Shown in pieces: positions 1 through 14,311 of a DNA stretch of 64,000 nt. The translations under genes were made by a program, and so were the position numbers. The notes beneath the pieces are model-generated. The model did not search any database and was not told the origin of the DNA. It saw only the letters and a list, made by a program, of their open reading frames with translations. Within the stretch, counting starts at the first letter, position 1, and each line of letters begins with the position of its first letter. The stretch is from NCBI GenBank assembly GCA_025331125.1, contig JAOALB010000197.1, positions 1 to 64,000 of the forward strand, in the 5' to 3' direction. This stretch comes from Mycogone perniciosa (taxonomy: Eukaryota > Ascomycota > Sordariomycetes > Hypocreales > Hypocreaceae).

Positions 1-167
1 AAGATATATAAACTAAAGTAAAAAGCAATAAAAATATATTACTAGCTTTCATAATAAAAGATTTAATTAAATAAATTTATAAATATTAAAGATATATAAA
101 CTAAAGTAAAAAGCAATAAAAATATATTACTAGCTTTCATAATAAAAGATTTAATTAAATAAATTTA
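1..167. repeat. 88-bp tandem duplication in AT-rich DNA
   Basis: The segment 1-79 recurs almost exactly at 89-167, giving a period of 88 bp. Both copies are extremely A+T-rich and carry no coding frame. The left end is the window edge, so more copies may lie outside. The near-identity contrasts with the divergence of other repeats here, so this is a local duplication made after, or not touched by, RIP. Confidence 0.85.
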
Positions 168-1186
168 AATGTTATTTAAAAGGGAAAAGTAAAAGTTATT
201 TATTATAATTATAATAAACTAAGATATATTTTAAAGGACTATAAAGCTCCGTAAAAATTAAAAATTAATAAACTTTAAAAGCCTGCACTAAAACTTAAAT
301 AAAAGGTTAATATAGTTTTAAAAGCTATTAATTATATATTACTTAGCTAAACTATATACTATAATAATAATTGCTTTATTTATAAAACTAGTAAAAATAA
401 AAGCAGATAATACTTAAAATAACTTAAAAAGATATTTATAATAAATTAAAGGGGATACTAGTTAAAATTTAAATTTTTAATTCTTAAAGATATACTTAAA
501 GAAAAGAAAGTAAATAAATATTTACTATACATAAATAATTTAATAAAATAAAACCTAAACTTTAGCTATATAGAGTTAAATAAAAATAATAGTATTTTAG
601 ATAAATAAATAATTACTATAATCGATTACTAATATTTTAATTAAATTACTATAGGCTATAAAAAATAAACTAGCAGTAGTAACTTTAATAATAAAAATAA
701 AGATAACCCTTTATAATATAAACTATTACTATATAGTACTATACTTTTAGAACTAGAAAATATACTATTAATATACAGTAACTTTAAAAATAATTTAAAT
801 AAGTATTACCTTTATATAATTGAAAGAATTGCTATAAATATATAACTAAATAGGATATATTTATAATTATATAAATAGCTTTATATATAAAATAAAGCTA
901 ATAATAAAATAGCTATTAAAGTAATTTTAACTACTTTAACTATATAAACGGAATTTATATATATTTATAGATAAAAAGATTACACTGTAAATAACCTTAT
1001 TTATAAAAAGCACTATACTATATCCTAGGTTATTTATATTATATATAATTATATAATATATTTTTAAGAAAAAGTAAAGTATAATATATTCCCAATTAAA
1101 ATCCTATTTTACTTTATAAAATAGGTATAAGATTATAATACTTTTAAAGAATAGGTTATAACTATATAGTATTAAGACTTTAAAAT
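168..1186. other. AT-rich RIPed DNA left of Gypsy element A
   Basis: No open frame. The sequence is dominated by TpA, poor in CpA and TpG, and dense in TAA/TAG in all frames, as expected of RIP-mutated repeat DNA. It may be the 5' part of the second Gypsy element whose 3' part resumes at 7,944, since element A ends cleanly on both sides with similar 5-bp flanks (aaaat and aaagt). I could not confirm this by homology. Confidence 0.4.
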
Positions 1187-1358
1187 TGTTATAGCACTAA
1201 CCGTAACGCGATATTAACGCCCTATTATGTAAGCTCCAGTTATATAACCAGGCCTTAACGCATTCCTAGCTATAGCTTTCTATAAAGCCTTAAGGCTTCT
1301 TTACTCTTTACAGCACAATAACAATATTTGCCTTAACCTGCCATTTTATACTGTAATA
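1187..1358 (+). repeat. 5' LTR of Gypsy element A
   Basis: This 172-bp terminal repeat matches 7,772-7,943 and, inverted, 34,359-34,530, at identical length. Differences between the copies are almost all C/T or G/A, consistent with independent RIP of each copy. It starts TGTTATAGCAC and ends CTGTAATA. Confidence 0.88.
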
Positions 1359-4300
1359 GTTTATACTATCCCTTAACTCAGCTGCGCCGTTGCAAGGCAT
1401 ATACTTAACTAATTATAAACTTCCTTAAATTCCCCCTTTATTCCCGAACCTACAATAACGCCTCTACAGCCTAGCCCTCGCCCTTTAAACCCTATACCTA
1501 TAGGAAACTAATTATAAGCGAGATAAATATAAATGCCTTAAACCTTGCCCCGTAACCTAACCTGGCCTAATAAACTACAGTCCTTGCTATAAAGCTAGCG
1601 CCTTTCCTTTTTTTCTTTAAAACCCTATAAAAATCCAGTATTAATAGCAATTATATACGTTTAATAAACGCAATTATTAAAGATAATAACCTTTATTACT
1701 AGTTTTATCTTTTTAGTTAAGTAATAGATAAAGGCTTAGCTTAACAGGAAAAATAGAAATAAACCTTTAAATAGGAAATTTTAAAATAGGTAGCCGAAAA
1801 CTAAAACCTTAAAGTATAAATTAAAGCCTAAATTAAAGCTTTAAATACAGCCTTACTGCTAAACCTTAAAAATAATAACCTATTTAACTGCTGCTAGACT
1901 AAAAACTTTAAATAATTTAATAGTAAACAGAAAAATATTATTAAATGCTAGTAAAAATATATTAACTAGCACTTTTAAATTAATATTACCTTTACAGGTA
2001 ATTAATTAATCTTTTTAACTAAACTTAAAAAAATCCTATATATTATAGGCCTTTTAAAAGGAAATATATATTAACTGTAATAAAAAAACTTTAATATTAT
2101 TATTAAAAATCCTAATAACCCTGCCTAATAGTATTAAAAGATTAATATAATACTCTTTGCTAATTTTAATAAATAATATAAAATAATTAACTTATCCTAA
2201 AAGGCATTACAGTCCTTTAATAACCTATATATATTAAATAAGCCTTTCTAGAACTTTATAGTAAAGTTATCTGTATTAAGCAGTAAATATATTAAAACTG
2301 CTAAACAAATAGTAAAGGCCTTAAAAATAAAGGTTTTTTAGGAACTTGCCAATACTATAAAGACTTAAATAATTAAGCTAAATAAGTTTAACTTTATTAA
2401 ATAATGCTAACTCTACTAAACCATTTATAATAGGCTTTAGGAAGGCGCCTACTATAATGCCTTCCGCGCCGCCTAAACAGGCCGGCGTTAATAAAGCCAT
2501 TAACAACAGCAGCAATATTATTAACGCCAGCAAAATAATTAAATAAATAACTAAGCAAATAACTAAGCCGCCGCCCTAGCGCTAACCAGTAACCTAATAT
2601 AGCTAGATACTATATATACTATACTACCTTGCCTTTAAGTCTCTTGCAAGGAATATATCGCTAAAGGACTATACTTTTACTATAAAAAAGTAAATTACAG
2701 CTTTAATAAATGCAATAAAAAGAAGCAGGCTAATATATATTAAAAAAATCTATATTAGGTATAAAACCAAAATTATTAAATCTAGTTATATTAGCTATAC
2801 TTTAACCTAGCAGTACTTTAAGGCTAATAGTAAAATAGTTTAGTAAAGTATAATAATTAAACCCTAGTAATATATTAATATTACTTATAATACCTAATTA
2901 ACTTATAAATCTAGTCTTTAAATAATATACCCTCTTTAAGTATTAATAAAGATAATAACAGTAGCGCTGCTTTATTAACTTTTAACCTACCCCAGTTTAG
3001 CTAATTATATTTATTAGGAACCTAAACCTAACTTATAAATTAAAGAAAAGATTAACCTCTATTAAAAGTTATAAATAAAGGTTAACTGTAAACAGTACTG
3101 TTATCTTAAAATAAATCTACTGCTGCCTTTTTAATTAAAAGCCCTTTAAACTTAAATTAATAGACAGTAAATCCCTTTTAATATAAATTATATTATCCTT
3201 TATATATAATATTTATATTAATATAAAAGCTTTAATAAATAGCGGCTATATACTTTAAGCTTTTACTAGCTGCGCTTTTATTAAATAATTTAATATTACT
3301 ACTTAATAACTACTATTTACTAAAAACCTCCTTTTTACTAATAAAAGTATAACTAATAAAATTTTAAACTTTTTTATTATATAAACTATAATCAGCCTTT
3401 ATAAAGAACTTTACCTTTTCTTTATTATAAATATCCTTAATAATATACCTATTATCTTTAGCCTTTTATAGCTAAAAAAATATAACTTTAATATTAACTG
3501 GGAAAAATTAACTATTACTTTTAAATTCTATTACTGTTATAATTATTGCCTTTTAGAAATACAGCCAGCTTTATATAAATCTTAATAGCAGTCAAAACAA
3601 AAAACAACTTCGCTAAAGCCAATATAAAGAATATATATTACCAGCAACTAACAGTTAAAGACGCTTTAAATAAAGCAGAGCCTAACTTAACTAAACGAAA
3701 AACTATACTATACCAGTAACTTTTAGTTAAAAACACTTAAGAAAAGGAAAACTGTAACTTAATTAGAAAGGGAGTTTATAAACTGCGCATTCTATAAACC
3801 TTAATATTAAACTAAAATTACTATATAATCTGTAGGTATAGTAGAACTAATAATAAGGAAATATAGGTATAGATAATCCTAAACTAAATATATATAAAGC
3901 TGCTGCCTGCCTTTATAATTTACAGTTAATAATAAAAAGGAAAACCTTTATTAAAGCTATTATTATTACCTTTTAATATACCGTTTCCGCAAAACTAAAC
4001 TAAACCTTAAAATTAAAAAGTATACTTAAATATAGCAAATATATAGATAATAGCAGCTATAAACTTTATTACTTTCTATTATTAACTATATATCTGCATA
4101 ATAAAAGTAACCTAAAAAAAGATTAACTAAGCTATTAAAACTAAAAAACTAGCGCCTATTAGCCTATTAAAGCTTTTAAATAAGTTTTTCCAATAAATAC
4201 ATATAGGATAAAAAAACTATATTAAAGCAAAAATAATATTACTGAAAAAAATATATAACTTTATTAATAAATACTACTTTTTAATATAACTAAAAAAGAT

Positions 4301-6713
4301 TATAGCCGCTAATATAAAGAAATTTATAGCAGGAAAACCTAAACTTAATAAGCTAAATATCCTAAAAAAACTGCTATCCTAGCTATATAACCTATATAAT
4401 ACCTTCCTACTAAAAACAGTAAATAAACTTCCTTTATAATAAGCCTAAAACTATAAAATTAAAATATTGCTAAAAAAAGACCCTTTATATTAAAAGAATA
4501 AGCTATTTTTATTTAATAAACTACAGGTAATAAGAAAATAGTTAAATAATAATTTAGTAAAAGGATTTATCCGCGAATCGCAAGTATAATATACTACTCC
4601 CCTCCTTTTAGCTGCAAAACTAAAAAGCAGTATTTATATTTATTAAAACTATTAAAGGTTAAGTAATATTACTATTAAAAATTAATACCTATTACTATTA
4701 ATCCAGGAAACCTTTAACGCTTTAAGCTATATAAAGGTATATATAAAACTTAATATTATCGCTGCATTTAATAACCTCTATATCGCTAAAGGAGATATAT
4801 AAAAAATAGTATTTATTATAAGGTTTAGCCTTTTTAAGACATTAATTATACCTTTCAGCCTCTATAATACGCCTATTATATTTTAATATTATATTAACTA
4901 TACTTTTTATAACCTTTTTAACTGCATTTATATAGTATACTTTAATAATATTTTTATATACACTTTAAGCTAAAAAGAATATTAAAAATATATCTATAAA
5001 ATAATAGCCTGCTTTTAAAATATTAGCCTTTAAATTAATATTATTAAATATAAATTTAAAATAATAAAAATAAAATACCTTAGCTTAATTATTACTTTAA
5101 AAGGATTAAAGATAAATCTTAAAAAGGTTAAAGCTATATTAAACTAGTAATTACTTAAAAAAGTAAAAGACCTATAAAAATTCCTTGGCTTTATAAACTT
5201 TTATTGCTGTTTTATTTAAAAATACTTTAAAATAACTGCACTATTAAATAAGCTTTTAAAGAAAAACCAACTATATATTTAAAGAGAAAAATAATAGAAA
5301 GCCTTTAATTTAATTAAATGCGCTTTTAAATTAGCCTTAGTCCTAGCCCTCTTTAACTATAATAAGCAAATAGTCTTTAAAATAAACGCCTCCGACTAAA
5401 CATTAAACAGTATCTTATTGCAGTATAATAAAAAAGGCATTTTATACTTTATTGCATTCTTCTCTATAAAGTATAACACTTAAAAATACAATTACAAGAT
5501 CTATAATAAAGAACTTTTAGCTATTATTAAAGCAATAAAAAGATAGCGCCTAGAATTATAATGCTTATAAAAATTTAATGTTATTATAGACTATAAAAAC
5601 CTTAAATACTTTACCTTAACTAAAGCCTTAAATTAGCGATAAGTCTAATAGTTTAAATTTCTTTCCGGCTTTAACTTCTATATTATCTATCGACCTAGCT
5701 TTAAGGCTATAAAGCCTAATACTTTAAGTAAAAAAGCAGAAAATAGGCCTGCAAAATTAAATCCCTTTAATAACTAAATTAAAAACAGGCAATATACTAT
5801 CCTCCTGTAAAGTTCTTTTAGCCTTAAAACTTAAGCAATGTTCTCAAAAGAAATCTTGTTAAATATAGAAATATCTATAAAGGCTGCCCTTATAGCTATA
5901 ACAATACCTGCAGAAAACAGACTAATCGATAACCTAATTACAGCAGTATATAAACGAAATACTATAGCGAGAGAAATAGTAACTGCGCTCTAAGACCTTA
6001 ATATCCGCTAATAGCTAAAACAGCTCCGCAAAAAACTCTAGATTGCAATAAATAACTGCTAAATAATAAATAGCAGAATCTATTACTAAAAGCAGCTTTT
6101 TATTCCCTTTAATAATAAGCTTTATATATAAATCCTATTTAAAAACTACTTTAATAGCCTAGCTAAATACCTAGGCAGGTTTAAAAGCCTAAACCTTATT
6201 AGCTGAATATACTAGTAGCTATAAATCTTAAAAGATATTAAAGTATTTATATAAGCCTGTAAACTATATATTAAAATAAAGGCCTTATAATCCTTATTAT
6301 AAGGTTTCCTTTAACTACTGCTAGTCTTATTCTGCATATAATTAAATATCTCTATTAATTATATTATACTACTACCTAAATCCTGCCACTATAATACTAC
6401 CTATAAGCATTTACTAGTAATAGTCTACTACTTTATTAAAATATATTACTTTATACCTATTACTTTACTATTAATAAAAAAGCTAGCTAATATATTTATT
6501 AGCAGGATTTACTGCTTTTATAGTATACTTAATAATATTATATTAGACTGCAGTATATAATTTATATTAAAATTCTAAAAATAACTTTTAAAGTAATTAA
6601 AAGTTATATTAAAACAGTTATTAGCCTTTTACTTTAAAACTAATAGCTAAACTAAAAGAATTAATGTAAATATAAAATAATACCTATAAGCTTTTATTAA
6701 CTTTTACTAAGAT

Positions 6714-6792
6714 AATTAAATTTATTAGCTTTTATTAATTAAATTTATTAGCTTTTATTAATTAAATTTATTAGCTTTTATTAATTAAATTT
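6714..6792 (+). repeat. 23-bp tandem repeat inside element A integrase
   Basis: Three full copies and a 10-bp partial of a 23-bp unit (aattaaatttattagctttt + att) occur at 6,714, 6,737, 6,760 and 6,783. In the element's coding frame this is the integrase stretch just before the segment at 6,829, so replication slippage has triplicated about 8 codons. The unit length is not a multiple of three, so the insertion also shifts frame. Confidence 0.9.
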
Positions 6793-6828
6793 GCTATAAA
6801 TAATATAATATTTAAAACTATTAATATA

Positions 6829-7032
6829 TTGCTGTTTTTCGCTAATTATAGTTTTAACCCTCGCTTAAAGATAAAGCCTTTACAGCCCTGCTCGCTAAAC
6901 CTTTCTGCAGTAAAGAAAAGAGAATTCTTCCGCGTTAACGCTATTGCCGATCAATTTAAATATATTATTATAAAATTAAAGGCCTTTACTAAAGCTTTAA
7001 AAAGAAAATATAAAAAAAACATAAATATATAA
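6829..7032 (+). pseudogene. Integrase C-terminal fragment of Gypsy element A
   Basis: A 67-codon stop-free relic within element A. It reads FFANYSFNPRL near its start, the segment that in fungal Gypsy polyproteins follows the integrase catalytic core, then a lysine-rich helix. It is the longest surviving frame in this element. The neighbouring 5' and 3' sequence continues the same polyprotein once RIP stops are ignored. The inverted counterpart lies at about 35,330-35,470. It is a remnant, not an independent gene. Confidence 0.75.
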
Positions 7033-7771
7033 AAAGAGGCGTTACTAGTTTATATTATTAAGCAGGAGGTCTTTATTAATATATAAACTATAAAGATTAA
7101 CTGGCTAATAAAAAAGCTAGATAATAAATAAGTAAAACCTTATATAATAATAAAGTTATACCTATAAGCCTGCGTTATTGGCTTGCTAGAAGGTATAAAG
7201 ATCTTCTTAGTTTTATATAACTCTCTCCTATAACCTAAAACAGCTACTTTACCGCGCTTTAAGCAAAAGATAATTAATAAGGTTAAATTAAAGAATATTT
7301 AAAGTAAGGTACTAGAAAGGGAAGATAGTATAGATAAAGTATAAGAGAAGTAGGAGTTTAAAGCGCTTTTAGATTATTATAATAATAACAGTTTCTACTA
7401 CTTTATTAAATAAAGATATTACACTGCTATATAGAAACTAGCTGAGGACCTGTAAGGCTAAAAAAAGGTAATATAAAACTTTTATATAAAAAACCCAAAA
7501 AAGCCGGGCCTACTGCAATAAATATTAAAAGGAATTATAAAAAAAGAAAAAGAGGAAATAGCTAAAAAGAAACTAATGCCCGCGGAGTATTAATTAAAGA
7601 CTATACTACGCCAAAGCCTATAACTAAACTATACATCACTAACACCAAAAACTATATAATTCGCCTTATTTACCTTTATATTAAAAATATTAAGATAAAT
7701 TACCTAGAATTTCAATTTATGCAAGCAATATAGCTATTTGCGGCTAAATAGCGAGATAGGAGGGGGGGTAC

Positions 7772-7943
7772 TGTTACAGCACCGACTATAACGCGATATT
7801 AACGCCCTGTCACGTAAGCTCTAGTTACGTGACCAGGCCTTAACGCATTCCTAGCTATAGCTTTCTATAGAGCTTTAGGGCTTCCTTGCTCTCTATAGTA
7901 TAATAACGATATTTGCCCTAACCTGCCTTCCTATACTGTAATA
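7772..7943 (+). repeat. 3' LTR of Gypsy element A
   Basis: A 172-bp repeat preceded by a G-rich polypurine tract at about 7,755-7,769. It keeps more CpA and TpG (for example cctgtcacgtaag) than the 5' copy (cctattatgtaag), so the two LTRs were RIP-mutated to different degrees. Confidence 0.88.
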
Positions 7944-10900
7944 AAAGTTATTATTATTAAACTAGATACTAAAACTCTAAAAGAATATTATTAACTATAA
8001 AGACTTAAAAGATATAAGTTTAAAGGATACTATATCTACTATTAAAAGAAACTAATAAAATAGCACCTCCGCTATAATAAAAGGTTTAAATATAATTAAT
8101 AATATTACTTAAAGTATAATAGTTTAGGGTATATTATATATAAATAAAATAAATTAAGGGATTAATATATATAATAAGCTAATAATACCTTATATTTATT
8201 ACTAGACTATATATACTGCTAAAAGAATAAATATATTATTTACCTATAAAAAAAACTTTAAAAATAGTGAATATAAAAGTATATAAGGTATAAACCTACT
8301 TTAAAAGATAAAGAGATTAATTAAATTATAAAAAAGCTATATTAAAATTAGTTTAATTTTATTACCTATAAAGGAACTGCTTATAATAAAAGAAGGTAAT
8401 ATTTACTTTAAAGAACTTTAATTAATAGCGAAATTTATATAAAAAAAGAAAAATTAAAAAATAATTAATATTACTTATAAAAAGGCTATAGGGTAATAAT
8501 TAATAAATTATATCTTTTGAAATATTAAATAATAAAAGTAATAATAAAGATTTACTATATTTTAAATTAAAGATAATAGTTAAAGGATATTAATTATATA
8601 TACTAGTAAATAGTAGAGTAATAAGCAATTTTATTGCACCTATAATTATAAATCGCTTATAGTTATTTTAAAAAAAGAAAAGTAGATTATATTAACTTTA
8701 TTAAATAAAAGGAGGAGCCTTTATATATAATAATAAATAAATTAAATAAAAGATTAATTATTTTAAACTTAAAATCGCTAAATATAAAGGAGTAGTTTTT
8801 TGCAATATAATAAATATCGATAAATATAATATTATTTTTAGCTATTTTTAATTAAGATATAATAACTTTAATATTAACTAAGAAAAAGGCTAGCTTTATT
8901 AATGCAATAGTAAAGCTTCTTTAGCGATTAAAATTATTAAAAAGGCTTTAGCTGTAAAGCAGAAATCTTATATAAAACCTTTAAGTATATTAAAGAAAAG
9001 AATTAAAAAAGTTACCTTTAATTTAATTATAGAAATAATTTACCTAAAAATAGAATTTAAGTAAAGTAAAGGAAAAGATAAATAAATTTAAAAAGTAATT
9101 GCCTTTTTATAGAAGGTATTTAATAATATTAATAAAATACTTAAAATAAAAAGCTTTAAAACAGCAGTATTATTAAAATAACTGCAGAATATCCTTAAAG
9201 AATACTAAAAGTATAATAAACTATTTAAAGAAATATTTAATATAAAGCTATTAAAATATAGTTAATAAAAGTATATAATTAAGCTTAAAGATAATGCTAG
9301 TATTACTTTCTATAAAATTTATAATTTAAATAAAAAAGAGTTTAAAAGCCTATATAATTATTTAGATAACATATTAGCTAAAAGATATATTTAACCCTTT
9401 TTATTAAAAGTAGGCTATTTTATTATATTTATATTAAAAAAAGAGGTAAACTATAGTTAACTATAAACTATTAATAGTTTAATAAAGCTACTATTAAAGA
9501 TAAAACCCTATTATTATTAATTATAGAATTATAGGATAGACTATATAAAAAGAAGTAGTTTATAGCGTTAGATTTTAAAGGCGCTTATAACTTTATTTAA
9601 ATTAAGGAAAAATATAAATAGATAACTGCATTTTAAATTAAATATAGTTTATTTAAATACTTAGTTATACTTTTTAGTTTTATTAACGCCTTTATAATAT
9701 TTTAAAAAATAATTAATAATATATTAAAAGAGTACTTTAATATTTTTATAGTTATTTATTTAAATAATATTTTAATCTTCTCGGATACCTTTAAAGAATA
9801 TAAAGTATATATCTATAAAGCATTATAAATACTATAAAATGCGAAATTACTTATAAAATTAAAAAAATATAAGTTTTATATATAAAAATTCACTTTCTTA
9901 AAGTATATTATTACCTTTAAAGAAATTTATATAAATTTATTAAAGGTATAAGTAGTAAAAGACTAGCTTATATTTATAATAGTTAAAGAAGTCTAAAGCT
10001 TTTTAAAATTCATTAACTACTATTAATAATTTATTCAAAACTATAAAAGTATTATATAAAAATTTTATAAATTTATTAAAAAAAGTTAAAAGTTTTTATA
10101 GGTATTAAATATATAAACAGCCTTTAATAAGCTTAAGCAATTTATTTTAAAAAAACCTATATTTATTATATTTAACCTATTTAAAGAAATAAAAGTTAAA
10201 ATAAATACTTTTAACTTCGCTATAAAAGCTTAGCTTAATTAAAAGAATAAAAATAGTAAGCTATACTTTATTACCTTTTATTTTTAAATACTATATAGTA
10301 TAGAATTAAATTATTTAATATATAATAAAGAATTCCTTGCTATTATTTTTATATTTAAAGAATAGCAATACTACTTATTAAAAGGAATATATAGAGTTAA
10401 AGTATATATTAATTATAAGAATATTATATATTTCGCGATAGTTTAATAACTCTTTAAAAGGCAGATCTACTATATAGAATACCTTTTAAAATTCGACTAT
10501 ATTTTAATTTACTAGAAAGGATTTAAAAATAAATAAGTAAATACATTTAGCAGATAAGCTGACTATAATTAAAGAAAAATTAAGTATACTAGGCAGATTT
10601 TAAAATAAACCCTTAAAGGATACTATTAATAAATAGCATTTTAAGCTATATATAAAGTATTTAATAATAATATTACACTTTAATGCATTAAAAAGTATTA
10701 TATTATTTAAAATAATAATAGATTCTTAAAAGATATAGACTTTTATAATAAAGGAATTTAATAATAAAATAAAAAGATTTAGATTTTAAATAAACTTTAA
10801 AAGAATATAATTATAAAAGTTTATTAATACCCAGTATATAGATATAAAGGTATTTGCAAGACCTGTAAATAAATTTACAGGTATTTTAAGTTTTAAAGAC

Positions 10901-13187
10901 TTAAAACAATAATATGAGATATTATTTCTCGCTATATAATTTATAAAATAGTTAAACCTTTAAAATATAAACTATATAGTAAACTTTAACTTTTACTAGT
11001 ATTAAAATAACTATAAGCGTTAATTTTATTAAACTTTATTATTAAACTACTATTATTTATTAAATTAAAAATAAAGATTAAATATAATAGTATTTTAATA
11101 ATTATGGATTAAGTTACTAAATACTTTTATTTCTTTTTATATATAAAAGTAATAAATATAAAAATACTAGTTTATATATTTTTGCAATTTATTGCAGTTA
11201 TTTATATAATTCCAGCTAAAATTATTTTAATTAAAGATTAACCTTTATATTTAAATTCTAGTAAATATTTATAAATTAATTAAATATAAACTATAAGCTT
11301 AATACTATATACTACTTATAAATAAATAAATAAATAAAATGCATTAATTAAATGATTAAAGCTTATTTAAAAAGTTATATTAACTTTACTTAAAATAATT
11401 AAATAAGAAAATTATTAATTATATAGATATTCTATAATAGTAATATTTTAAAAGTAACTAGATTTAACTTTATATATATTACCTATAGCTTTATACTAAA
11501 TATATATAAAGTATTAAAGCAAGGCTTATATATTAATAAAGTATAAATTAAAGCTAAAGATATAAAGTAATAATATAAGGAAATATAAATATACCTTTAC
11601 TTTATATAAAAAAGAATAAAGAAGTATACCGATAAATATAAATTAAAAGGATTAATCTTTAAAAAGGGAGATATAGTTTATTTATACTGTTATTTACTAA
11701 AGAAAAAGACTATAAATATTAAAATAATATAATTAAGTAATAAATTAAATTTTAAAAAATTTAAACCTTACTTAGTTAAAAAGGTTATTTTAAAAGTTAC
11801 TTATAAACTTATACTGCTAGACAGTATTTAAATTTACCTAGTATTTTATATTTTACTACTTAAAAAAATATTATAAAATAAATTAAAAAATAAATTAATT
11901 ATAGATTTAATTAAGGTTTTAGTAGTTAAAGAAAAATATAAAGTTAAAGAAGTTAAAGCTATAAAAGTAGAAGATAATAAATATTAGTATTTAATTAAAT
12001 AGAAAAACTATAAAAAAGAATATAACTTTTAAGAACCTATTAAATACCTATTAAACGCTAAAAATAAACTTAAGCAGTTTTACTAATCTTTAAAGTTAAA
12101 GGACCTAAATCTATAAAATTATTGCTAAGCTTTAAAAAAGCCTAATTTACTTTAATAGGCACCTTTACCGATTAAAGATTAATTACTACCTCCGCCTCCT
12201 AGACAAATAAAAGGGATAGTATACTATCCTCTTTATTTAAACCCTGCAGTCCCTATTTAAAAAGTTTAGTATACTGCTTATATACCTTCTTTTTAATATA
12301 CCGAATATAGTTTAAATACTTTACGGCCGCTATAATTTACAATTAAAGCTCTGTTAAATAGAAATAAAGACCCTTTAGCTTCTTTTTTACTTTATCCTTT
12401 TTTAGCTTAAGCTTTTTCTGCTACTTAAATATATATATAACTAAAAGAATTAATAAAAAGGTATAAAGGAGAGGAAAAGAGAAGAGTATATAAAATAAAA
12501 TAACCAAAACCCTATTATAGGAACAGCCTTAATATATATATTCGCTATACTTTAAAAAGTTATTTATTATCCGATAAACTAATTTCTTTTAAAAGTAAAA
12601 AGTGTAAGGTATATTAACAGGATTGCCTTTAAAAAGAATTCAAGAAGTAAGCAAGGTATAGTTATTAGATTTATAAGCGTAAGGTTTAGTAATATAATTT
12701 ATTATAGTATTAATATAAAAAAGGTAAAAAGGATAAATAGATAAAACTTATAAAGGAATTAATAGGTTTTAAAGATAAGATTAATAGGAGGGGGATATTA
12801 TATTATAACTTAACTATATTGAAAACCTAGTTATAGGATTACGGCAAAATATCGGAACCTTTAACTAATTATTAATAGATTATAGCTATAAGCGTAATCC
12901 TATAAAAGGGGTTACTATATAAAACTATAATCCTAAATTAATAGGATTACTATAATTTAAACAATTTAAGTATATTTATTATATATCTCTTTTATATATA
13001 TATAGCTAGTTTATTACTTATTTAATATAGTTATTTAAATAATTGTTAATAATTGTATTTACTAGAACTACCTGTTTTACAGAATTGTAACTATATTACC
13101 CTGCTTAGTATTTATCCCTAACCTCTCTATTAATATAAACCCTGCGAACCTCGGTTTAACTGTTAAGAATTAACCTGGATTGTTACA
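7944..13187 (+). mobile_element. Ty3/Gypsy chromovirus-type element, family B, 3' part, RIPed
   Basis: Ignoring stops, the + strand shows Gypsy reverse transcriptase at about 9,450-9,900, with a YLNNILIFS-like segment (from YLDDILIFS by G-to-A changes) near 9,750. RNase H lies at about 10,180-10,420 and integrase at about 10,850-11,650. A chromodomain-like tail at about 11,940-12,060 resembles the W-K-x-Y...E-P pattern of chromoviruses. A polypurine tract (aggagggggata) and an LTR close the element at 13,187. No 5' LTR is seen between 7,944 and the RT, so the 5' half is either missing or lies left of element A, which would then be nested in B. All frames are destroyed. Confidence 0.75.
12799..13187 (+). 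repeat. 3' LTR of Gypsy element B
   Basis: This 389-bp LTR matches 47,438-47,815. Both copies follow an aggagggggata polypurine tract and end in GTTACA. This copy starts TA where the other starts TG, as expected of a RIP transition. The last 150 bp are well conserved between the copies. Confidence 0.8.
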
Positions 13188-14210
13188 GCCAGGCTAAAAA
13201 TAAAGGATATAGGCAGCTTCAAAAGGTTATAATTAATATTAAATATATTTTTAATTAACTTAAATATTAAAAAGTATTTTTATAGTTTTAATTAATTAAT
13301 AAATAAAATAAAATCAAAGTTAATAGTAAACTATATTTTTAATTTAATTTTGGTACTATTAAAGAAGTAATATTAATTTCTTTATTTAATTTAATAAACC
13401 TTTTAAATATATATAAATTAAATACTTTTTAATAAACCTATAAATTAATTAATTAATTATATTAAATAACAAATTAAAGGCTTATTTGTAAATATTTATT
13501 ATAGTTATATAATAAAGGTTTAATAAATATTATACTTTACTTAAAGACTTATGTTTTTTTATTACTATAGTTATTTTATATCTCTATTTAAGTATTTAAT
13601 AGCTTAAAGAATATTAAAATAATTAAAATAATGTAATTAACTTTATAATATTAAAGAAAGTTTTATTAATTATTAAAACTATTAATATTCAAATGATTCC
13701 TTTATTAAAGAATAACATTTAAGCTTATATAATTTATTTATTAAAGTATAAAATAAAAAGATTAATTAATATTAATAATAGCTTTAAGTTTAATAAATAT
13801 TTTTAATTTAATTTTCTGCAATTAAATATAATTAATTTAATTTAATAGTAAATATTATAAAAGTAAGTATTTTTAATATTTAATAAATTAACTTTAAATC
13901 CTTTTATAATTTTAACTATAAATATTAACTATAAAAAGGCTTTGAGTTAAATAAAGTTAATAGAATTATTATAAAGGTTATAAATAAAGTTAATAATATT
14001 TAAAATATTATAGTGCTAATAAAATTAAACATAGTAGGGTATAATTATTATTAAAAGACTATATTTTTAAGTAAAACAAAACTCATAGTAGGATTATTAA
14101 TAATTATAGGGAAATAAAACTTTATAATAGCTTTATTTAATAGATTTAACTATTTACTAAATAGTTAAATCTACCTTAATCAGTCAGTTAAACAAACAAA
14201 TCTATTACCT
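13188..14210. other. AT-rich RIPed DNA, no gene
   Basis: About 1 kb of A+T-rich sequence with no readable frame or recognisable element. It ends abruptly near 14,210, where base composition becomes normal. Confidence 0.6.
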
Positions 14211-14311
14211 GGATTTAATTTGTTTGGTCGAGATGCTTCGCTGTTACCAACCATGTATGTTTATCCACGCTGATATTATTTACTTATCTAAAAGTTATAA
14301 TCTAGACTCAC

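Larger units (their letters stand above)
1187..7943 (+). mobile_element. Ty3/Gypsy LTR retrotransposon, family A, RIP-inactivated
   Basis: A 6.76-kb element with two 172-bp LTRs (1,187-1,358 and 7,772-7,943), both beginning TGTTA and ending TACTGTAATA. A polypurine tract (gataggagggggggtac) sits immediately before the 3' LTR. Read in the + frame and ignoring stops, the order is that of a Metaviridae pol. The gag region lies about 1,650-2,700. Reverse transcriptase lies about 4,600-5,200, with a degenerate F-x-D-D-like segment near 4,920. RNase H is at about 5,280-5,560 and integrase at about 5,900-6,790. An integrase C-terminal tail follows at 6,829-7,700. Nearly every Gln and Trp position is now TAA or TAG, so no protein can be made. 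The flanking 5-mers (aaaat / aaagt) differ by one transition and are a possible target-site duplication. Confidence 0.85.
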
